Shown: positions 11,377 to 22,033, counted from the stretch's first letter. The stretch is 64,000 nt of DNA from Aricia agestis (GCF_905147365.1 NC_056418.1:12709262-12773261), one strand, 5' to 3'. Translations and numbers: made by a program. The notes: generated by a model from the sequence alone, not told the origin.

Positions 11377-11663
11377 GTGAGTACTGACACAGTGTCACAG
11401 CTGCCGCAGGTCCCCGGTGCGCGGGCACATCGAAGTGCACAGCGTCACTCCAACTGGTGTGTTTTCAATTACAGATTATAATGCCACTCATAGTGAGAAT
11501 TACTGTTTTCCAATTATTAGCGCTTGAGCGGCATAATGCCGAACGTTGAATGTTCTAACAGCAACACTTCCCAGAATCAAACACTCTCAAAACTAATTTA
11601 CTTCCCAATAAGCATCAGCATACTTCGGCATTATGCGGTAGTCGGTTGCGATGTGCTCTACGA
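11377..11663. other. Intron 3, first part
   Basis: Repeats a fragment of exon 3 near 11430-11450 without an open frame. Otherwise nothing recognised. Confidence 0.4.
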
Positions 11664-12099
11664 TTAAGACGACGCGACGCCTTGATAATTTGGATGTAGC
11701 GATATCGATTTTTCTCAGCAATTACTAAAGTTCATTGTCAGTATTCATCATGTCTTTGTCTTTGAATTAACCATAGCATAACACGATTGGTCAACTTTTA
11801 TTATACAGAATAATCAATCAAAAAGACCTCTGTAAAAAAAGGGATTCCTATTTTGCCGACAGAGGAGAGTGGTTTAAGCTTTCTGGTTCAAGCATACACT
11901 TTTATTTGCCCTAGCTTATATGAAATGTATTTATGGTTTTTAAATTACGCGACAAAAACTATTTTGTCGCTTACGCCCTTTCCATTTTTTGCTGTTCCAT
12001 TGCTTGTTTTCTATGAGAGGCCGGGCCGGCCTCTTATAGAAAATAAACAATCTAAAACATATCCAACACGGTTTTTTACTTTAACGCGGCGTCACCTAA
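11664..12099. mobile_element. Non-autonomous DNA element with palindromic centre, copy 1
   Basis: Ends 'ttaagacgacgcgacgcc' and 'ggcgtcacctaa' are the diverged TIRs of a family whose 35829-36493 copy has perfect ones. The centre has the hairpin-like 'ttttctatgagaggccggg' / 'cctcttatagaaaa'. The reading frames in it are fortuitous. Confidence 0.65.
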
Positions 12100-12491
12100 A
12101 AACCATACAGTGCTCAATTGGAACGTGAATTAGGTTGATAGTGCCAAGCGTTGCTGTAGCTGAAACATTCAACGTTGGTAATAATTATGACGCTTAATGC
12201 CGTCCAGTGCTGCAATGGAAAAACACACGATGAAGATTGCTTTCGGAATTATTATACTACGACAATAAAGGGTGTAATGCTAAGTATTCACATACGGTTT
12301 TGCTTGATCAAGCAATAACGTCGAGCAAAACCCGCGGCTCGGGCTTCCGTCCACACATTCAGCATTGCTCGATAGATAAATCGATATATTTAATTCCATC
12401 GAGCCGGCTCGATGTGAGCCTTCGAACTGGCCCGATGCAAGCTTACGAGCGTTGCGAGTTTTGCGGTCCACACCGTAGTTTTATTACTCGA

Positions 12492-12784
12492 TTTGGAGTA
12501 AATAATAATATAATAATAATATCTATGGACGCTTCACACCACGTCAGTCTGGCCCCGTGCTAAGTACCTGAAGGACTTGTGTTACAGGTACCAGACTACG
12601 GAAACATATTTAATACTTTTATACTATACATACTATTTCAGATTTTTATTATATCATACACATATTTAATACACATCCAGACCCGGGAACATTGAAAAAC
12701 TTTTTGTTCCGTCGGCGGGATTCAAACCCGCGACCCCCGGCTTGAGCTGCCACACACTCAACCAATTGAGCCACAGAGGTCGTG
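12492..12784 (-). mobile_element. tRNA-derived SINE (family B), copy 1
   Basis: On the - strand: head 'gtggctcaattggttgag' and B-box 'gcgggtttgaatcccgcc', a body with 'ccagactgacgtggtgtgaa', and a tail that runs into ATT repeats near 12495. A second copy is at 41198-41446. Confidence 0.8.
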
Positions 12785-12907
12785 GTAAAACTATCGAGCA
12801 AAACCGTATGTGTGTACTTAGCATAACAAATAAAAGTGATAATACTATTTGTGATTAGTATGGGCAAGCGTATCGGCTTTATGAATTTGTCCATACATAT
12901 CACAACA

Positions 12908-13010
12908 AAAATTGCTCTTTCAACGCTGCACTTACACAGTGAACTCTATGTATAAGTGACACACACACCTTCAAGTATTATCACATTGTTTTGCTACACC
13001 TTGTATATTT
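12908..13010. repeat. Half copy of TACAGGGTGT palindromic MITE
   Basis: Right arm only: 'tttcaacgctgcacttac', 'aagtattatcacattg', 'gctacaccttgta'. Confidence 0.65.
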
Positions 13011-13249
13011 TATGCTTGAAAATCAATAGAAAGCCTAATAATCAGGCCACGATAAGCTAATCCGAACAAAATATTTTGGTATTGAGTAATATTTTATCTG
13101 TCAGATATATGTTACCCGTTAGCGATAAGATAGTCGCGGACTTATGACTCTATCTGTTTAATAAATCGTAATTTCATTAGTTTTCATCATGACCAGCCCT
13201 AGCTATCACTTACCGCTAATAAGAAGCGCAAATGTTTTGGAAAATCGTC

Positions 13250-13392
13250 TTAGAGCGGGTAGACATTGGACGTTTTTAACGCGCCGCGCTAGCATGTGTA
13301 CGCTTCAATAGAATCCGGGGTTCTCAAAACGCGCGTTAGCAAAGCGCGCGCCTAACGCGCGCTTCAAAACGTCCAATGTGTACCGGGCCTTA
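13250..13392. mobile_element. PIF/Harbinger-like MITE with TTA duplication
   Basis: TIRs 'gagcgggtagacattggacg' and (reverse) 'ggcccggtacacattggacg' bound 13253-13389. TTA is present on both sides (13250-13252, 13390-13392). The interior is rich in GCGCGC. The 3-bp TWA duplication is the Harbinger signature. Confidence 0.7.
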
Positions 13393-13748
13393 ATATTAAA
13401 ACCTTGATCTTTGTTTATTGTTGCATCCCAAAATATGTGTTAATAAGGGGTCGTAAAAATGGAAGGGGAAGCCGCAAAGTTCAGATTCTGGGTAACTTTG
13501 GTGGGGCTATACTAATAGTAGAGGAGGGGAGGGTACTATTTTTGTAGTCACTCAAGCGTCATGGAGACCTAGAGTAGGTTTTGTACATTAGTTATTATTG
13601 AAGTGAAAATAACTTAATCTGTACCCAAAATATATCCACAATCGAGCAGAGATAGATAAGAAACTGAAATGGAAGTCGTTTGAAAATTCAGACCAAGCTT
13701 AATATGAATTTTAATAGAAGTCCTAAGACCGATCCTGTAGGGCCTACT

Positions 13749-13871
13749 ACGAAACGGTTTTGAGACTCAAACAATCGGGCTAGAATGCCGCGTCCTGCTC
13801 TAACAACGTCATTTCACGTTTGTTAGGTTAGGACGCAACATTCGATTGTTTGAGTCTCAAAACCGTTTCGT
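13749..13871. repeat. 123-bp palindrome abutting exon 4
   Basis: A perfect 29-bp inverted repeat (13749-13777 and 13843-13871, starting acgaaacggttttgagac) is continued inward by an imperfect arm ('aatgccgcgtcctg' against 'aatgttgcgtccta'). Probable MITE; no target duplication defined. Confidence 0.85.
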
Positions 13872-13891
13872 GGTACGAGTCTTGTTTCCAG

Positions 13892-14036
13892 GATACCCTC
13901 TGGAGTGTGATCCCGACCGCTGTGAGCCCAGTGCCTGACGGGTGCGCGGTGCGGCCAGGGTGTGCGTACCAGGTACGCCTGATAGCACACCCGTGGGACG
14001 GACACACCGTCGCCAACATCAACGTGGAGTTGGATG
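13892..14036 (+). CDS. Exon 4, F and G strands of first FN3-like module
   Basis: The acceptor is ttgtttccag and the donor gtaagt starts at 14037. The 145 nt enter in phase 0 and exit in phase 1, residues 136-183. The peptide has C153-x5-C159 followed by YQVRLIAHPWDGHT, an FN3 F-strand and FG loop similar in pattern to the Torso segment ending in a glycine-containing loop. The long antisense reading frames over this exon are shadows. The acceptor lies only 20 nt from the end of a 123-bp palindrome (13749-13871), so the branch point probably lies in that element. Confidence 0.75.
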
Positions 14037-14156
14037 GTAAGTTGAAACTTTTTGGATGGATGGATGGATAGAAAACATGATTGAAAATTCTTAAGGGCAT
14101 GTCCGCACTGCGAATTTTAATCGCGCGGATTTTTTCTCGCGATTCTGTTCTCATAT

Positions 14157-14345
14157 TGGACCTTATGAGAGAATAGAAGACGCCCGCAACTCCGTTGCGC
14201 CAAAATTCGTTTATTGCGTATGAACCGTACATTTTTCCGGGATAAAAAGTATCCTATGGCCTTTTCCGGTACTGAAAGCATCCTCATACCAAATTTCAGC
14301 AAAATCGGTTCAGTGAGCTTCACAGACTGTGGCGAAACCCGGGTT
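14157..14345 (+). repeat. RTE-like repeat
   Basis: 'gacgcccgcaactccgttgc', 'gaaccgtacatttttccggg' and 'cagcaaaatcggttcag'. The 3' tail is missing. Starts 120 nt after exon 4. Confidence 0.7.
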
Positions 14346-14461
14346 AATTCGCAACAAGGTGATGCTGTGTGTGTGGTGGGATTCGAAGGGAATTGTTCAT
14401 TATGAGCTGTTACCTACCGCCAGGCAGGACCATCGATTCGATTCAGAACTGAAGCAGCGGC

Positions 14462-14625
14462 AGCCCCCTTAGACAAGTGGCAAAACGTTAACACTAGCGC
14501 TAACGCTAACGCTAGAAAATGTATGGATTTGACATTAGTATTCGCTAGCGAAGCGATGACTTATGTCAAATCGCATACATTTTGTAGCGTTAGCGTTAGC
14601 GTTTTGCCACTTGTCTAGGGGGGCT
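14462..14625. mobile_element. Palindromic MITE with GCTAAC repeats
   Basis: TIRs 'agcccccttagacaagtggc' and reverse 'agcccccctagacaagtggc'. Inside each arm are runs of the hexamer gctaac/gttagc followed by 'aaaatgtatg'. Confidence 0.75.
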
Positions 14626-15116
14626 GTACTGCAAACAACTGATGAGGGCTTAGCGAATGTCAAACCCCATACATTTTCGACAACTAACTTCGTTATCGAA
14701 ATTCGAAAATATAAAGAATGCAAAATAACTAAACTCACACAAACGGACCTTAAATTGTATGATATCGGTTCTTTTATAATCTGATTAATTTTAAATTGTT
14801 ATCTTCAGAAGAAGAAGAAATTGTTAAACGAATTAATAGCGACAAATTAAAGGTACTTAATTGCTACGGGAGAAATTTTCAAGAGGAAGACAATAAAATA
14901 TAATATTCATTTCTTTTTCTGTAAATTTAACTAATAAGATTTTTAAATTTTACCGTTAATTCGGTTTTAATTTATTTTGATCTAAATGTAATCATTTATA
15001 TTATTATAGACAAAAACTATGGTGTCCCCAGCGGTCATTGACTTTTTTAGTCTAGGAGCTATATGAAAAATGCTCGCACTGTATTCGGTTAACTTATTAA
15101 GAAAAAATTAAACTAT

Positions 15117-15386
15117 TAGGGTGATCATTTTTCCGACCCAAATATCGACCAATAGAATTGCACCATTCGACGTCACGTGGTACAACCTACATGGTATTAT
15201 ACTGATAATAATTTTTTGAAAATTTTCTCTGGTAGTTGCTATATATAAAAAACAAATTCTAATTCTATTGGCCGACATTTGGGACGGAAAAATAATCCCC
15301 CGAATACCACACGAGCTTCAAAATTATCTGGCATTTCTTTCATTTCTGGAAATACCCGATAATTTTGAAGCTCTTGTGGTATTATA
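15117..15386. mobile_element. MITE followed by a hairpin
   Basis: 15117-15300 has 41-bp diverged TIRs (left 'catttttccgacccaaatat', right reverse 'tatttttccgtcccaaatgt'). 15301-15386 is a separate inverted repeat with arms 'aataccacacgagcttcaaa' and 'ttttgaagctcttgtggtatt'. Confidence 0.65.
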
Positions 15387-17066
15387 AGTGATAATCTTAA
15401 CTTTCTATGAGATTGCAGTGATACTCGTATATATACTTCATACTCAGTCAGTTCACATCGAGTATGCAAAATACGATATCGCCAACTAGGAACATCTGTC
15501 ACTTCATTGTCAATCGCGGTTTGTATAGAAAACGATGACATAATGACAATTTTTTTTGACAATGGCCGCTACGGATAGAATTCGGCAATACGAGAATATA
15601 ACTTAACCAAAATAATGTACTTACCAGCTTTGTTACAATTGCGTGATAATCAAAGACATTTAATTTGGTATCATTATAGTGCGTATAATGTTAAGCGGCT
15701 ATTTTCTTAACAGATTTTAATAAACTTTGTAAAAGCTTTACAGCTAGGTACATCATACATGATAGTTACCTAAAATATCTAGATTTTATTTCCAGTTTGA
15801 TCTTCGAGTATTTTAATCCAGTAGATAATAATTTAGAATGTGTGTAATCGGCCAAAAATAAAATTGTAAACAAATTCTAATTTAGATCTCTGGATAAAAT
15901 GAATTTCTGCTCATCGATTTCAAAAGTAGGGACGGGCTATGCGGGACGACAACTGCAGAAAATGACGCCAAGCAATGTCAAACATAAACTGCCCCAAAAA
16001 CAGTTAGTTGTGATTCCTAGAAGAGAAGAAGTAAAGAGAGCTACTTTTTATTTGATCTAAGCTTACATTGTAGAATATGAAAGTAAATTAGTATGAAATT
16101 CGGCTAAAGAATTTCAGTTAGACCGACGCTGCGTGGCCACATTGGTTCAGTGCGTTGCGTCGTTGGAACGTGCGTCGTATAACGCATTATATAGCTTGGG
16201 ACGACGCACGACAACTGTACTAACAATAAAAAACACACACTTTATCTCATGTTGGTCGTTCGGTTAAAACACTTTTCGATAGGCCATTTTTCAAGAGCCT
16301 ATGTTGTTCCACTGCTGGCTACTGGCCTCCCCCAAGTTCTTCCATTCATCTCACTCTAACGGCAATGTAGGCCAACCCCCTTGTAATATACAAGTGGGTT
16401 GGTATGTCATAGAGCCATCTTATGTCATTTATCATCAAATATTGAAATAACTAAGGGCGTACTAACATTGTGCCATGATGGATATCTATGATTGTCATCA
16501 TTATTGCGAAGCTGTCTAGTAGTGTCTAGTCTATGGCATGTACCATGGACATCGGTTATAGAAACTTCCCTCTATACTTTATTAATAGCCTGTATTAGTC
16601 GACATCATAAATGAAACGTCTAAGCGTTTGCGCGGCTACGCACCGCACCGCATCAAGACAACGTGGCTTCACTCTAAGTTGATCTTACACAAGAAAACTG
16701 TCTTTGACATAATCTTTGATAATCCCTCACCTTATTAATTTAGTTAATAATTAAAACTCAAGATGTCTTTGATTTTATTTTTTAATAAGCGAGCTTTAAT
16801 TTGTAATTGGATGAAAACAATTTTAGATGAATGTTCGTGATATATTAATTAATTTAAGGATTAGCGTAACACCTGTGCTTAGCTGGATTAAGCGTATTTG
16901 ATGATTGATTATTTCCAGCCAAACTATAAGTCTACACGCGTTAAACAGTTTGACTAAAATAGCAGAATTGGTGAATGCGTTGCGCATTGTGAAACATGTT
17001 GAAAGTGACAGTCGCTCACGTATTTTCGCCCGTTTGTTTGAAGTCGAAGTACTCCTTTCAGGGCTC
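15387..17066. other. Intron 4, mostly unclassified
   Basis: 16290-16425 ('tgttccactgctggctactg', 'gcctcccccaagttcttcca') resembles the coding end of a lepidopteran LINE in decayed form. 16127-16215 and 16610-16675 are GC-richer fragments with 'gcgtcg' words. No exon recognised; long reading frames near 16823-17251 cover repeats. Confidence 0.4.
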
Positions 17067-17832
17067 TTAAGGGCCAACCCATACGTACCACAACCACACC
17101 ACATCGCAACGACAAAATGTCGTCGAGCAGTGGTTACGTGTGAATGGTGTCGCTGGAGGGAGCTTTTTGTAGTTGCGTTGTGGTAGCGACAAAATGTCGA
17201 CGTGGTTGCGTTGTCGCCGGTGGTTGCGATGTGGTTAGGTACGAAAGTCAATGAAACGGAGGGGTGAAGAGCGCGAGCGCTGTGCGCGCACTCTCATTGC
17301 GGCCGTGGTTGCGATGTGGTCGTTATCACACAAGTGGTCGACAACGACTGCAAAATGTGGTACGTGTGAATCATACGAAATATACGCCCGACCACGTGGT
17401 GTGGTTGTGGTGCGGTTGTGGCTGTCGTGTAGTCAGAGTAGACAGAATGATAGAGTATGCCGACTTAGAACTGATGTTGAAATTTTTAAATTTGACGTAT
17501 TATGACGAAAATCGTCGCTAGGGTTGTTAACTTGTTACCTACGAATTTAAAAATATGACATATTCGATGGACGTGTTCCTCTTTGGTCGTATTGTTGTTT
17601 GTGTTTTGACTTTTGGCACATGATGCTATTAAAATTGTCAGAATCCAATTTTGAAATCTTTATTTTAAATATTTAAAAAGAAATTACATCAGCCAGCGCG
17701 AGGCACAATCCGTTCATAATCCTAGTGAAACCCGACGAATTTGACAGATATTGAAACCTGTCCGTTTCTTTGCAGTCGAAGTACTGGTAGTTATGTCTAT
17801 TGTGGTGTAGTTGTGGTCAAGTTTGCCCTTAG
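17067..17832. mobile_element. Possible foldback element with GTGGTTG-rich termini
   Basis: The left 'ttaagggccaaccc...accacaaccacaccacat' and right reverse 'ctaagggcaaact...accacaactacacca' are diverged inverted termini. Both flanks are followed by more 'gttgcgatgtggt' and 'gacaaaatgtcg' words. No target duplication defined. Confidence 0.5.
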
Positions 17833-17910
17833 TCAAGATTTATCTTGACGGCTGGATTCAAATTTCGAAAAATTTGACAGATTTTTATCGTAACAATGTC
17901 GCTAATCGAC

Positions 17911-18094
17911 TAACGGCCGTTCCCAATAATTTAATCTCTGGTTTGACATACATGATCATTGATCATACAACCGATCGCAGCTAACATTGAATTGACATGA
18001 CATAATATATTATGTCTCCAATGTCTAATGTGAGCTATTCCTATCTCTAGTAGGGCAAAACCAGAGATAGATCAAATATTGGGAACGGCCGTAA
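17911..18094. mobile_element. PIF/Harbinger-like MITE, TAA duplication
   Basis: Element 17914-18091 with TIRs starting CGGCCGTTCCCAATA and TAA on both sides. The same termini bound 24659-25186. Confidence 0.75.
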
Positions 18095-18364
18095 GAGCCG
18101 ACGACCAAATCGGTCATGCGCCCATGACCGATTTGGTCGCTAGACGGAGGTCGATAAATGCAATGTCTTTTGCGGTGTCCTAAACGTTTTGTTATCGTTG
18201 ATCCAATGCATCTTGACTAAACACCATGAGCGCTGAGTTGTTGCTCTAGTTCTCACCGAAAATAAAATATGGTGTCCAGTTTGTTATCTAACACGTCTTT
18301 ACAAAAAAACTTGCACTCATCATCATTTTGCATAGATATCTGGCCGCGGGGGCACCAAATCCGC

Positions 18365-18480
18365 CCTTGTTGTACAATGTACCATGTCGGATTAAGCCGA
18401 CCAAATGACGTAGACCCGTCAACTGCCTATCAATCAATTTCCTCGATATACTTAATAACTAATAAGTAATAACAAAGTTT
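18365..18480. repeat. Fragment of 'cgaccaaatgacgtag' repeat family
   Basis: Shares 'aagccgaccaaatgacgtag', 'gtcaactgcct' and 'tttcctcgat' with fuller copies at 26549-26709 and 54477-54653. Confidence 0.6.
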
Positions 18481-18752
18481 CTCAATTGATCTGCCAAGTT
18501 GGCCCATCTTGACAGTAGGTACAAGTTACAAGATACAACTTGAACCCTCACCTTGAATATTTGATGTCGTTACGCTGTCGCAGGCTCAATTTACTCCGCC
18601 GCGAATGGAAAGGAATGGAAGCGTCAATTTTGTGATGTCGTGGGAATTCGCTGGAATGCTCGATCAATCCCGCGAATTCCCTAGTACGCATGAGGACATC
18701 CTATCGTTTAGTCTGCATCTACTGGCTAAACAATTATAGGCGTCATCTAAAG

Positions 18753-18920
18753 GCTGGTTTACATGTATTAAGTAGATAAGTAACTAAATTCTAATTGTCA
18801 TCTAGTTTAGTATTTACTAAATTTTAACTTGCTACTTGCTGCAAAATTTTGTGTTTACGTGCAATTAACAACTTAAAATTTAGTTAACTACTAATCAACT
18901 TAATACGTGTAAACCAGCCA
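18753..18920. mobile_element. MITE with 'ggctggtttacatgtatta' TIRs
   Basis: Inverted ends 'aaggctggtttacatgtatt' and reverse 'ggctggtttacacgtatta' enclose an AT-rich 168-bp unit. Confidence 0.7.
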
Positions 18921-18939
18921 TTATCAACTATCTTACAAT

Positions 18940-19220
18940 GGAATGTCGGAATCGGCTCCAACGATTTTCATGAAATTTAGTATATAGGGGGTTTCGGGGG
19001 CAATAAATCGATCTAGCTAGGAATTATTTTCAGAAAATATATTTTTATTCGTGTTTTATCGATAATCGATAAACTGAGAAATATGACTCTTCCTGACATC
19101 TATTGGCGAATAATAATACTATTTTGTTAGCAACTAATTGTTTTAACGACCAGCAGATGGCGTTATCAAGTAACACGAAGTCAATGAGTGTTTGCTATAC
19201 CGAGCAAAGCTCGGTCATCC
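18940..19220 (+). mobile_element. LEP1-type Helitron end, long variant
   Basis: 'tcggctccaacgattttcat' and 'tagatctagctagg'-type core, then an extra 110 bp (19070-19190) not present in the other copies. Ends with hairpin accgagc-aaa-gctcggt and CATCCAGG. Confidence 0.7.
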
Positions 19221-19221
19221 A

Positions 19222-19739
19222 GGTACTTATATTTTATCTGTCAATAAACTTTTCTTATTTATCAAACAAGGACAAAACACGGCATTACCTAAATTACTGT
19301 ATACACAGTATGGATGATGATACTAAAGGGCTAAATCGTTTTATTTTAATCAAAATCACGTACTCAATACATTATAGGTAACCAAACATTGACTTACCGA
19401 ACTTCGTTAAAAACAGTCTGGGTAAATATTGTTGGGATCTTGGTGTTTGTTTGTATGGGGTGTTTGTTTCCGACGAATCGCATAATCATACCCCCGACCC
19501 GGGGTAATCAAATCAGCTATTATACTAGCTTTTGCCTGCGGTTTCGTATATTCCGCAGGATAAAAGTAGTTTTGCGGTATATGTTAATCAATGCTACCTT
19601 ATCACTTATTTTGTATCACGAATATGCAGGCAATAATAAGTAACTATTACTTATATCTAGTTGATACTTGTTGCCTACGTTGTTGCCTACAAATTCGTAG
19701 CTGTGAAATCAAATTATCTTGCGGGAACCGTATACAGAT
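19222..19739. other. Intron 4, nothing recognised
   Basis: AT-rich, with a short RTE-like scrap at 19525-19565 ('gcttttgcctgcggtttcg'). Confidence 0.4.
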
Positions 19740-20006
19740 TACAGGGTGTAAAAAAACTAAGTGATAATACCTACTTTAGGGTGTGTACGTGTTCCTTGTA
19801 GAGAGTTCATTGTGAAAGTAGCAGCGCTGGAAGATTATTTTTTTTCACTTTTGTATGGGCAAGGGCCCGAGTCGAGCGTCACGAGTTTCCCCATACAAAA
19901 GTGAAAAAAAATGTTGGTCTTTCAGCGCTGCTACTTTCACAATGAACTCTCTACAAGGAACAAGTACACACCCTAAAATATTATCACTAGTTCTGTTACA
20001 TCCTAT
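19740..20006. mobile_element. Palindromic MITE, TACAGGGTGT family, complete
   Basis: A near-perfect 267-bp palindrome. Each arm reads 'aagtgataat', 'agggtgtgtac', 'gttccttgtagagagttca', 'gaaagtagcagcgctg', 'ttcacttttgtatggg'. The centre is 'gcccgagtcgagcgtcacg'. Same family at 51647, 52897 and 61020. Confidence 0.85.
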
Positions 20007-20362
20007 AATATTTTTCATAATAAAAACATGTGGCGAAAAACTAAAAAGCTCCTTAAATTTTAAATGGCTGTTACTAAGTATGGATTTAGATTCTTTCATA
20101 AGCTTCCTAGCTTTAATAAAAATGAAAATGAAAAATATATTTTTTTTAAATCGGATGAAAATTAACAATTTTAGAAGAACGTCTTGATTAGGCCACCGGT
20201 TCGGGAACTAACCCCGCGAGAAGAACAGGCGTAAGAAACTTGCAACTTTAGCCTTTGTCTTAACTTATCGCCAAGCGGCACCCGGCGGTCGCATAACAAT
20301 TGAAAATATATTGTGGCTGCTATTCCCACGATCGAGGTATTAATCTATGCCTTCCCTCCCAG
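20007..20362. other. End of intron 4 before exon 5
   Basis: 20191-20212 contains 'ccaccggttcgggaactaac' followed by 'gagaagaac', a block also found just before exon 8. The rest is unique. Confidence 0.5.
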
Positions 20363-20540
20363 AGTGCGTGGTCGGCGTGTGCTCCTGCGCGCACGCTCCC
20401 CGTCTGCCCCGGCCCAGGGTGTCGGCCGAGCTGGTCTCCATCGGGGGGGAGCTGGTGGTGAACGTCACCTGGTCCCTCCCCCCGCCAGAGGAGCCCCTCC
20501 GCCTGCCGCCGCGGCTGAAGAAGCGATATTATTATGTCAG
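20363..20540 (+). CDS. Exon 5, cysteine hinge and start of membrane-proximal FN3 module
   Basis: The acceptor ccctcccag ends at 20362 and the donor gtaaga starts at 20541. The exon enters in phase 1, exits in phase 2 and encodes residues 184-242. The peptide starts ECVVGVCSC, three cysteines that link the modules. Then P-R-x-S-A-E-L and ELVVNVTWSLPPPEEP follow, a second N-V-T-W B-strand with predicted glycosylation at N217. The order 'cysteines, P-x-P, L-x-V, N-x-T-W, x-P' parallels the last FN3 module of Drosophila Torso. The exon is strongly GC-rich. Confidence 0.75.
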
Positions 20541-20957
20541 GTAAGAATGGGTCTTCAAAAATTGAAATTAGAATAATAACAGCCAAAAACCGTCTCCTTT
20601 TCCTTGAAGTCCGTTAAAAATGGTCAATATTACTAGGTACTTAGTTACAAGGTTGTATGTAAATAAAAATTAAAAGTATGAATTAGAAATTGATGGAGGT
20701 CAAACTACGCCGTGTGATTGTGTGTACTGTAAAAATACTGTTTGAAGCACACACATAAAACTACGCCTTTGAAAAGATGAGCTGCCTTTGTGAAAAAAAT
20801 TTCAGATGCATAGGGCCTTGCTCTTTTACGTGACTGCACCAGAAGAGGGTTATGTTTTATAAGTGGTAATTGATGTATCTTCGGCAGGCTCTAGGGCCTG
20901 AGCAGTTTTATGGAAAATATGAACAATTTATTATTTGATAGCAATCCTTCTTTACAG

Positions 20958-21316
20958 TATTGGCAAGCAGATGGTGTCAGATGCGCACCCAGCGCCTTGG
21001 TTCGCTCACACGGTATCCAGAAGAGTCGATACTTTTGGCTTCGTAACTGTACCCGAAGACGTACGGTGGTTCCTGCTTCCTATAAGCGATCGAAGTGCAG
21101 GGCGAAGCAGACAGAATAATGTGGAGCGAAATGACAACGAGCGAAGCGGCGTGGAGCGAAGCAAGATGGAGCGAAGTGGAATGGAGCGAAGCGGCGAAGT
21201 GCGAAGCGGAAAAAGTGATAAACAGTCAATTGTTCTAGACGTTAAGTTATTAGCTAGGGTTAATTTAATTGATGAAAGAGGTTGTGTTGGGCCGGCGGGA
21301 AATGCTACAGCTTATG
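20958..21316 (+). CDS. Exon 6, rest of membrane-proximal module with an in-frame 5-residue repeat
   Basis: The acceptor tttacag ends at 20957 and the donor gtaagt starts at 21317. The 359 nt enter in phase 2, exit in phase 1 and cover residues 243-362. The first part contains RVDTFGFVTVPEDVRWF, FN3 strand-like. Residues 298-327 are six tandem pentads of the type (V/M)ERSG. The last part, SIVLDVKLLARVNLIDERG, reads as an FN3 F-strand and is followed by N-A-T (N358, glycosylation site). The repeat therefore sits in a loop of the membrane-proximal domain. No stop or frame break occurs across the repeat, and the frame is kept in the next exon. Confidence 0.75.
21121..21210 (+). repeat. Coding minisatellite, six 15-bp units
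   Basis: Six consecutive 15-nt units, consensus atggagcgaagcggc, are read as VERND, NERSG, VERSK, MERSG, MERSG and EVRSG. Unit length is a multiple of three, so copy-number change keeps the frame. A seed-like 'cgaagtgcagggcgaagc' lies just upstream (21092-21109). Confidence 0.9.
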
Positions 21317-21342
21317 GTAAGTTTATATAATATATTATTACT

Positions 21343-21480
21343 TTAAGCGCCTGTTTCGCCACTTGCTAATAAGTGCCGGATAGCCTATCCACCACTTAAC
21401 TTGACAGATAGAGTATGGAGTATATCTATCAAATAATTTGTGGATAGCCTATCCGACATTTATCAGGAAACAGGCCCTTA
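21343..21480. mobile_element. PIF/Harbinger-like MITE in intron 6, TTA duplication
   Basis: Element 21346-21477 with ends 'agcgcctgtttc' and reverse 'gggcctgtttcc', internal 'ggatagcctatccac' palindromes and TTA on both sides. It begins 26 nt after the exon 6 donor. Confidence 0.7.
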
Positions 21481-21774
21481 ATGTTATATAGCCTTGATAA
21501 TATAACAGATCCAGAAGTTGTATAGTTACATAATGACTTGTCTTTGTTGGGCAAGCTAATTTTCTTATATATCAGACAAGGACAAACAGTGGGTAACTAA
21601 AACGTCTGAAGATATTTTAATTAGTAAGAAGGTATTTAGCTATTATACTTGTTTAGACTTTAAAATGGTTTCCCTAGACTAGGTTTAGCCTTTTCTCGTT
21701 GTAGTTTCTGATTTGAGCCTGACTAGTTTATGTGTTAGAAAGTTCCGAAGAAGCTTTTAGATCTATATATAATA

Positions 21775-21975
21775 TATAAAACTCAAAGGTGACTGACTGA
21801 CATGGTGATCTATCAACGCACAGCCCAAACCACTGGACCGATCGGGCTGAAATTTGTCATGCAGGTAGATGATATGACGTAGGCATGCGCTAAGAAAGGA
21901 TTTTGATCAATTCCACCTCCAAGGGTTTAACGTTTTAACGCGAGCGAAGCCGCGTGCAAGAGCTCGTTTTAATAT
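21775..21975 (-). repeat. RTE-like repeat (ggtgactgac variant), reverse
   Basis: 'actcaaaggtgactgactga', 'gatctatcaacgcacagccc' and 'gcgagcgaagccgcg' in this order. Other copies are at 30522-30757 and 31682-31895. Confidence 0.7.
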
Positions 21976-22033
21976 AATTTTGCAATAGTATTCTACAAGG
22001 CTTTTTAAATGTACTTACTATTTTTATTTGTAG

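Noticed and set aside
11408..11455. Duplicated exon 3
   Set aside because: Only short words of exon 3 recur; the frame is not open and there is no donor.
12707..12784. tRNA gene on the - strand
   Set aside because: The same tRNA-like head with the same downstream body occurs at 41367-41446, so it is a SINE head.
13828..14232. 134-residue open frame on the - strand
   Set aside because: Antisense shadow of exon 4 plus an RTE-like repeat; the + strand reading has splice sites and phase continuity.
16823..17251. 142-residue open frame on the - strand
   Set aside because: Lies in the foldback element with repeated 'gttgcgatgtggt'; low complexity and no family resemblance.
20320..20586. Open frame on the - strand across exon 5
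   Set aside because: GC-rich exon shadow; the + strand gives a phase-consistent FN3 peptide.
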